Part shown: in pieces, positions 59,115 through 64,000 of the stretch
How the letters are laid out: each line of letters opens with the position of its first letter
Position numbering within the stretch: the first letter of the stretch is position 1
Source: an uncultured Lachnospiraceae bacterium
Lineage (GTDB): Bacteria > Bacillota > Clostridia > Lachnospirales > Lachnospiraceae
Length of the DNA stretch: 64,000 nt
Direction of reading: 5' to 3'
Assembly (NCBI GenBank): GCA_910579465.1
Contig: CAJTUB010000001.1
Coordinates: 434,001 to 498,000, forward strand
Made by a program: the position numbers and the translations under genes
Notes under the pieces: generated by a model
What the model was told of the DNA's origin: nothing
Databases searched by the model: none
What the model saw: the letters and a program-made list of their open reading frames with translations, nothing else

Positions 59115-61034
59115 ATGGATAAGACAGAGCATTTTATAGAATTTGACAAAATAAAAGAAATCTGGGCAGGGTTTTGCCTGACGGACTCTGCAAAGAAGCA
59201 GGTAAGGGAACAGGCGCCGCTTTTGTCCGAGGCAGAGCTTCTGGCAAAGCAGAGGGAAACCACGCAGGGAAAGAAGATGATGGAGCTTTACGGCAATCCG
59301 CCGTTAGTCTCCCTGCAGGGACTGGAGGAGATTGTAGATTATGCAGGCAAGGGAGACTGTCTCGGAATCAAGCAGCTTCTTCAGGTGGAGATGTCCCTGA
59401 CAGCGGCTTCCCGTTTAAAGCAGTATTTGCTCCGGGGAAAGCAGCAGGGGCTTTCTCTGGGGTACTATGAGGAAAATCTGCAGCCGTTGGAGGAATTAAG
59501 AGAGAGCATCTATGTGCAGATTGTCAATGAACAGATTTCGGACAATGCTTCGAAGCTGTTAAAGAGTCTCCGGAGTGAAATTGTCCTGGCAGAAGGGCGG
59601 ATGCGGGAAAAGGCAGACGCAGTCATACGCGCCAACAAGGACTGCATGTCGGATGGCTTCAGTACCTTCCGGAACGGGCGTGTGTGCGTCCCGGTAAAAA
59701 AGGAGTACCGGTTTAAAATTGCAGGCAGTGTGATTGATAAGTCCGCTACCGGCAACACGTTTTTTATCGAACCCGCTGCGGCTGCGAAGTATTATGAGGA
59801 ATTGCAGGAGCTGCGCCTTGACGAAGAAAATGAGGTGCGCAGGATTTTATATGAGCTGACCGGGATGGTGGATGAAAATGCGGCAGGATTAAAAGAAAAT
59901 ATCAGGCTGATGGAAAAGTTTGATTTTATCTTTTCCAAAGGAAAACTGAGCCTGTATTATGACGGCACCGAGCCTGAAATCATAACGGAGCGGAGGATGG
60001 TATTGAAGGATGCGAGGCATCCGTTAATGAAAAAGGAGAGCTGTGTTCCGCTTCAGTTTTCTATCGGAAACGGTGTAAACGGAATCGTGATTACCGGTCC
60101 GAACACCGGCGGAAAAACGGTGGCGTTAAAGACGGTTGCCTTAAACTGTATGATGGCACAGTGCGGGCTGCATGTTTCCTGCGGCAGTGCGGAAATCTGT
60201 ATGAATGCCAATTATCTCTGTGATATCGGGGACGGGCAGAATCTGTCGGAGAACCTTTCCACGTTTTCCGCACATATCACAAATGTACTTGATATTTTAC
60301 GGCAAGTCGGTCCGCAGAGTCTTGTACTCATGGATGAGCTTGGCTCCGGGACAGACCCATTAGAGGGTATGGGAATTGCAATCGCGATTTTAGAGGAATT
60401 AAAGCAGAGCGGCGCTCTGTTTCTGGTGACGACGCATTATCCCGAGGTAAAGGTATATGCTGAAAAAACCGAAGGGATTGTAAATGCACGGATGACCTTT
60501 GACAAGGAAAATCTGAAGCCCCTGTATCAGCTGGTTATCGGTGAGGCAGGGGAGAGCTGCGCCTTTTCCATTGCAAAGAGACTTGGAATGCCTGCGGCTA
60601 TGCTCCGGCGGGCGGCACAGGCTGCCTACGGGAGCGGAGCAGACTTGTCCTCTTTTGAGGGAGCGGAGCAGGTAAGGGAGCTTAAAGGGAAGGCAGTTCC
60701 ACGGATTGTAAAGAAAAAAACGTCGCCGTCCCATAAGAGAGAAAAGAGGGAATACCAGATTGGAGATAGCGTTATGGTTTATCCGGAGAAAAAAATCGGG
60801 ATTGTCTGCGAGCCGGAAAATGAAAAAGGCGTGCTGCGGATTCAGATGCCGGACAGAAAGCTCTGGATAAACCATAAGCGGATTAAGCTGCATGTGGCGG
60901 CAGAAAAGCTTTACCCGGAAAACTATGACTTCTCTATTTTGTTCGACAGCGTGGAGACAAGAAAGCTCCGGCACCAGATGGAGCGCAAGCACATAGAGGG
61001 GGCAGAACTCCGCGTAGAGGACGAAAAGGGGTGA
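59115..61034 (+). CDS. MutS2-like ATPase without Smr domain
   Basis: 639 aa. MutS family clamp/lever region (about 60-290), Walker A GPNTGGKT and Walker B LVLMDELGSGTDP near residues 325-420, then a KOW-like segment (YQIGDSVMVYPEKKIGIVCE). The C-terminal Smr nuclease-like domain of true MutS2 is missing; the chain ends RKHIEGAELRVEDEKG. MutS2 of B. subtilis splits collided ribosomes; short paralogues like this are annotated as mismatch-repair proteins. Context (attenuator leader, rqcH next door) favours a ribosome-related role. AAAGG precedes the ATG. Confidence 0.85.
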   Translation: MDKTEHFIEFDKIKEIWAGFCLTDSAKKQVREQAPLLSEAELLAKQRETTQGKKMMELYGNPPLVSLQGLEEIVDYAGKGDCLGIKQLLQVEMSLTAASRLKQYLLRGKQQGLSLGYYEENLQPLEELRESIYVQIVNEQISDNASKLLKSLRSEIVLAEGRMREKADAVIRANKDCMSDGFSTFRNGRVCVPVKKEYRFKIAGSVIDKSATGNTFFIEPAAAAKYYEELQELRLDEENEVRRILYELTGMVDENAAGLKENIRLMEKFDFIFSKGKLSLYYDGTEPEIITERRMVLKDARHPLMKKESCVPLQFSIGNGVNGIVITGPNTGGKTVALKTVALNCMMAQCGLHVSCGSAEICMNANYLCDIGDGQNLSENLSTFSAHITNVLDILRQVGPQSLVLMDELGSGTDPLEGMGIAIAILEELKQSGALFLVTTHYPEVKVYAEKTEGIVNARMTFDKENLKPLYQLVIGEAGESCAFSIAKRLGMPAAMLRRAAQAAYGSGADLSSFEGAEQVRELKGKAVPRIVKKKTSPSHKREKREYQIGDSVMVYPEKKIGIVCEPENEKGVLRIQMPDRKLWINHKRIKLHVAAEKLYPENYDFSILFDSVETRKLRHQMERKHIEGAELRVEDEKG

Positions 61035-61149
61035 GGGGGCTTCCCTTGCGTCTCCGCATTTTTGAAATATTTTGAAAAGTTTCGGAGGGTGTGCAGCCTT
61101 CGGAACATACAGCACAGGAAAAATACGGAAACGCAGGAAAGCGCCCGGC

Positions 61150-61179
61150 TTTACAAAGCTTTCGGGATTGTGTTATACT
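61150..61179 (+). promoter_or_regulatory. Promoter of the two-component system
   Basis: TTTACA (61150-61155), 18-base spacer, TATACT (61174-61179), 24 bases before the regulator start. Confidence 0.5.
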
Positions 61180-61202
61180 TGGCTTTAGAAAAGAGGGAAG
61201 CC

Positions 61203-61883
61203 ATGAACTACGATTGTTTGATTATTGACGATGAGAAGCTGCTTGCAGACAGCACGGCGGAGTATTTTAATCTGTTTGGCGTGAAAACGGCAGTGGTATA
61301 TAGCGCTTCTGCATGCAGGGATTTTTTCAAGGAGAATACGGCAGGGCTTATGTTGCTTGACATCAATCTTGGTGAAAGCAGCGGCTTTGCGCTGTGTAAG
61401 GAGCTCCGTGGGACGACCGACATTCCGATTCTGTTTATTTCCGCCCGGACAAGTGACGACGATAAGATTATTGCACTGAATATCGGTGGCGACGACTATG
61501 TGCAAAAGCCGTATTCCCTCGGGGTGCTGCTTGCCAAGGTCAGGGCGGTGTTAAAGCGTTATGGGCAGAGTGCAAAGGCAGGATATGCCGATGGCTGGCT
61601 GACGGTTGATTTTGATGCAAAGCAGGTGTTTGCCGGAGGAAACCCTGTCAGGCTGACTGCACTTGAATTTAAGCTTCTTTTTTATCTGATGAAGCAGGAA
61701 AACAGGGTGGTATCAAAGAAAGAGCTGTTTGAAAACGTCTGGGAGGATAAGTTCACGGGCGACGGAACCCTGAACGTACATATCCGGAAAATACGGGAAG
61801 CAATTGAAAAAAATCCCGGCAGGCCTGAATACATCAGTACCATCTGGGGGGACGGATACCGGTTTAACGGAGGAAAGCAATGA
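61203..61883 (+). CDS. OmpR/PhoB-family response regulator
   Basis: 226 aa. A receiver domain with IIDDEK, phospho-acceptor region LLDINLGESSG and the conserved Lys in VQKPYSLGVL, and a C-terminal winged helix (TALEFKLLFYLMKQENRVVS, then TIWGDGYRFN). ATG 61203 is the family start; the frame is open to 61062. It overlaps the kinase start by four bases (ATGA). Likely target: the repeats upstream of the ABC transporter at 63141-63195. Confidence 0.9.
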   Translation: MNYDCLIIDDEKLLADSTAEYFNLFGVKTAVVYSASACRDFFKENTAGLMLLDINLGESSGFALCKELRGTTDIPILFISARTSDDDKIIALNIGGDDYVQKPYSLGVLLAKVRAVLKRYGQSAKAGYADGWLTVDFDAKQVFAGGNPVRLTALEFKLLFYLMKQENRVVSKKELFENVWEDKFTGDGTLNVHIRKIREAIEKNPGRPEYISTIWGDGYRFNGGKQ

Positions 61884-63145
61884 GAAAACGCTTCTTTTTT
61901 GTAAGCCTGTTTCTGGTGTTTGCGGCAGAGCTTGCAGCGCTGCTTCTATTTGCCACGCAGGATACGGAATGGGTGCAGGATACGGTTGCCGTCAATGAGG
62001 CGGTGCAGTCGGTGCAGGCTGACTGGGATACGATGGAGAGCCATGTCAACCGGACAGGGCTTGATTATGTTGTACTGGATACGGACGGGACGGTTTTATT
62101 CCGGACAAGGGACGGGCTGAGTGAAACGATCAACCGCGCGGTAAGCCACAGGGACACGATTCTCGACCTTAAAGCCAGCGGCGTTGTCGTCGGTAAAATT
62201 ATTTTATACAATGACAGTACACAGGCTGCGCAGTCCGGGAAACAGGCTGTTGTTGCCGTGTTTGCAGCCGCCCTTTTCATCCAGTGCATTGTCTGCGCAG
62301 GATATTTTCTGTATCTGGAGTGTACCGTAATCCGGCCGTTTCACAAGCTGCGGCGCTTTGCCGGACGTATTGCGGAGGGCAATCTGGATATTCCGCTTGT
62401 AATGGACAGGCAGAATCTTTTCGGCGCATTTACGGAAAGCTTTGATATTATGCGTTCCGAGCTTAAAAAGGCGCGGATTGCCGAGGCGGAGGCAAATGCA
62501 AGTAAAAAGGAGCTTGTTGCAAAGCTTTCCCATGACATCAAGACGCCTGTTGCAAGCATCAAGGCGGCTTCGGAGGTGGGCGCCGCACTGGCGGACAATG
62601 AAAAGACAAGGGAGAATTACAGGCAGATTATCCATAAGGCGGACCAGATTAACACGCTGGTCTCCAATCTGTTTACGGCGACGTTAGAGGAGCTCGGGCA
62701 GCTCCCGATAGCGCCTGTGGATATCGAGGGCAGGGAGGTGGAGGAGCTGTTAAGGAATGCCGACTACCTGCATCGTGCCGTAATTCCGGAGCTTCCGGAC
62801 TGTCTTTTGTATGCGGACCGCCTCCGGTTGCAGCAGGTGTTTGACAATATCTTTGCCAATTCCTATAAATATGCCAATACCGGGATAGAGACAGCGATAC
62901 AAAGGGAAGGAAATTATCTTGCCGTCAGTATAGAGGACTACGGCGGAGGCGTCAGCAGAGAGGAGCTGCCGCTGTTAAAGGAAAAATACAAACGCGGGAG
63001 CCGGACCGGGCAGGTAGAGGGAGCCGGTCTCGGACTTTACATTTCCGACTATTTCATGAAGGAAATGAAGGGGGAGCTTGTGGTTGAAAACGGACAGAAC
63101 GGACTAAGGGTAACGGTAAGGCTTGCCATAAGCGGTACGATTTAA
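61880..63145 (+). CDS. Sensor histidine kinase (OmpR-partner type)
   Basis: 421 aa. Two membrane segments (about 5-25 and 115-140) enclose an extracytoplasmic sensor of about 90 residues, then a HAMP domain, a HisKA region with the phospho-acceptor His in LSHDIKTPVASI and an HATPase domain (VFDNIFANSYKYA; GAGLGLYISDYF). The sensor is longer than the short loop of BceS-type kinases. The stop codon lies inside the first operator repeat of the downstream transporter. Confidence 0.9.
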   Translation: MRKRFFFVSLFLVFAAELAALLLFATQDTEWVQDTVAVNEAVQSVQADWDTMESHVNRTGLDYVVLDTDGTVLFRTRDGLSETINRAVSHRDTILDLKASGVVVGKIILYNDSTQAAQSGKQAVVAVFAAALFIQCIVCAGYFLYLECTVIRPFHKLRRFAGRIAEGNLDIPLVMDRQNLFGAFTESFDIMRSELKKARIAEAEANASKKELVAKLSHDIKTPVASIKAASEVGAALADNEKTRENYRQIIHKADQINTLVSNLFTATLEELGQLPIAPVDIEGREVEELLRNADYLHRAVIPELPDCLLYADRLRLQQVFDNIFANSYKYANTGIETAIQREGNYLAVSIEDYGGGVSREELPLLKEKYKRGSRTGQVEGAGLGLYISDYFMKEMKGELVVENGQNGLRVTVRLAISGTI

Positions 63146-63195
63146 GGTTTCCTTAAGGATTCCCTAAAGACATTTAAGGTTTGCAAGGATAGAAT
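63141..63195 (+). promoter_or_regulatory. Operator repeats and promoter of the ABC transporter
   Basis: TTTAAGGTTT occurs at 63141-63150 and 63173-63182 with a palindromic CCTTAAGG between (63151-63158). The promoter has a poor -35 (AAGACA, 63167-63172), a 17-base spacer and TAGAAT (63190-63195). A weak -35 with direct repeats around it points to activation by the adjacent OmpR-type regulator. Confidence 0.6.
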
Positions 63196-63220
63196 GGAGC
63201 GTATAAAAAGGAGGATAGCC

Positions 63221-63979
63221 ATGAAAGAAATATTATTAAAAACCGAAAATTTAAGCAAATCCTTTTCGAACGGCGGGAATCTCCAGCACGTTTTGAAAAA
63301 CATCGACCTGGAGCTTTACAAGGGGGATTTTACCGTAATCATGGGTGCGTCGGGCGCGGGAAAGTCCACGCTTTTATACGCGCTTTCGGGCATGGATACG
63401 CCGACAATCGGCAGAATCACCTTTGACGGGAAGGTTATCTCGGATTTGAGCACCGACGGGCTTGCGCTGTTCCGGAAGGCGCACTGCGGCTTTGTGTTCC
63501 AGCAGGTTTACCTGATTGACACAATGAGCCTGCTTGATAACGTGCTTGCGGCAGGGCTGCTTGTAAGCAAGGATAAAAAAGCGCTTACCGCCCGTGCGGA
63601 GGAGCTTTTTGAAAAGGTAGGGATTCCGGAGGAGACCCGCAGGAAATTCCCGACGCAGATTTCGGGCGGCGAGGCACAGAGGGCGGGAATTGTCCGCGCG
63701 TTAATCAACGCCCCGGAAATCCTTTTTGCCGACGAGCCGACCGGCGCGCTGAATTCCAAGGCGGGGCTGGATGTCCTTGATACGCTGACAGGCTTTCATG
63801 AGCAGGGACAGAGTGTAGTTATGGTAACACACGATATGCGTTCTGCCAGACGGGGAAACCGTATCCTGTATTTGAAGGACGGCGCGGTACTGGGCGAGTG
63901 TGATTTGGGAAAATACAGACCGGATGACGGGGAGCGCCACAGGAAGCTGTCCGGCTTCCTTTCGGAAATGGGGTGGTAG
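63221..63979 (+). CDS. ABC transporter ATP-binding protein (MacB/BceA-like)
   Basis: 252 aa. Walker A GASGAGKST, Q-loop FVFQQVYLI, signature ISGGEAQRAGIVRAL, Walker B ILFADEPTGALN and H-loop MVTHD are intact. The DEPTGALN form marks the MacB/LolD/BceA group that works with FtsX-like permeases, often in resistance to antimicrobial peptides. ATG 63221 is picked by AAAGGAGG. The permease starts at 63981. Confidence 0.92.
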   Translation: MKEILLKTENLSKSFSNGGNLQHVLKNIDLELYKGDFTVIMGASGAGKSTLLYALSGMDTPTIGRITFDGKVISDLSTDGLALFRKAHCGFVFQQVYLIDTMSLLDNVLAAGLLVSKDKKALTARAEELFEKVGIPEETRRKFPTQISGGEAQRAGIVRALINAPEILFADEPTGALNSKAGLDVLDTLTGFHEQGQSVVMVTHDMRSARRGNRILYLKDGAVLGECDLGKYRPDDGERHRKLSGFLSEMGW

Positions 63980-63980
63980 T

Positions 63981-64000
63981 ATGAAGAAGAACCTGCTGCT
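63981..64000 (+). CDS. Start of permease gene, cut by the window end
   Basis: ATG at 63981, one base after the previous stop, opens MKKNLL. This is a typical start of an FtsX-like ABC permease; only the first codons are visible, so the identity rests on context. Confidence 0.5.

Overview
The window is chromosomal DNA from a Gram-positive anaerobe of the Clostridia, most probably Lachnospiraceae. Support: strong AGGAGG ribosome binding sites, a glmS ribozyme in front of glmS, an archaeal-type AspRS, a SpoVB-like flippase, DUF5050, U32/DUF3656 and FlxA-like proteins, several short 'MAVxG' proteins, and a tmRNA tag ending in AEDNLAYAA. The genus is not determined. No rRNA, tRNA, CRISPR array, insertion sequence or prophage was seen.

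Layout. 1-3.7 kb: dispersed repeat, aspS, then a convergent IbrA/IbrB-like pair (PAPS-reductase-fold protein plus ParB-like protein). 3.7-7.8 kb: a riboswitch-like terminated leader RNA, a tiny ORF, a secreted Cys-rich protein and two lipoproteins. 7.8-9.4 kb: an AT-richer two-gene Kiwa anti-phage system (kwaA-kwaB). 9.4-12.6 kb: pyrE, a small membrane protein, and glmS with its ribozyme. 13-17.2 kb: an Agr-type LytTR regulator and GHKL kinase followed by three small proteins of unknown function. 17.2-24.9 kb: YcxB-like protein, a large membrane-anchored protein, a MerR-methyltransferase fusion under a textbook 19-bp-spacer promoter, two hydrolase-like proteins, an XRE/zinc-ribbon regulator, and ssrA (tmRNA). 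25-32.2 kb: MFS transporter, ilvD-ilvB, serC-serA. 32.2-36.9 kb: a broken metalloprotease gene, a lipoprotein, lgt, a conserved unknown and a YprB-type exonuclease. 37-44.5 kb: one long operon (CxxC protein, ruvA, ruvB, zapA, U32 peptidase, SEDS-PBP fusion). 44.5-50.5 kb: NUDIX, a heterodimeric ABC exporter, and a SpoVB/MurJ-type flippase. 50.7-56.8 kb: orphan LytTR regulator, FlxA-like protein, cysteine desulfurase-mnmA, a PAS-GAF-GGDEF protein and a PHP histidinol phosphatase. 56.8-61 kb: rqcH, then an attenuator-like leader (14-codon uORF and two intrinsic terminators) in front of a MutS2-like ATPase without Smr domain. 61.2-64 kb: a two-component system feeding an ABC transporter that runs off the window.

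Working together: tmRNA, RqcH and the MutS2-like ATPase place two known and one possible ribosome-rescue route in one window. Cysteine desulfurase plus MnmA form a sulfur relay for tRNA 2-thiouridine. ilvD-ilvB and serC-serA are biosynthetic pairs. Both LytTR regulators are followed by small soluble proteins, most of which share an MAV(S/T/N)G start and a D-x-(K/N/R)-(I/L)-type C-terminal end; this is the best candidate here for an undescribed system. Kiwa is a known defence system and the IbrAB-like pair is a known but poorly understood module.

All family assignments come from reading motifs by eye. No database search or structure prediction was run.
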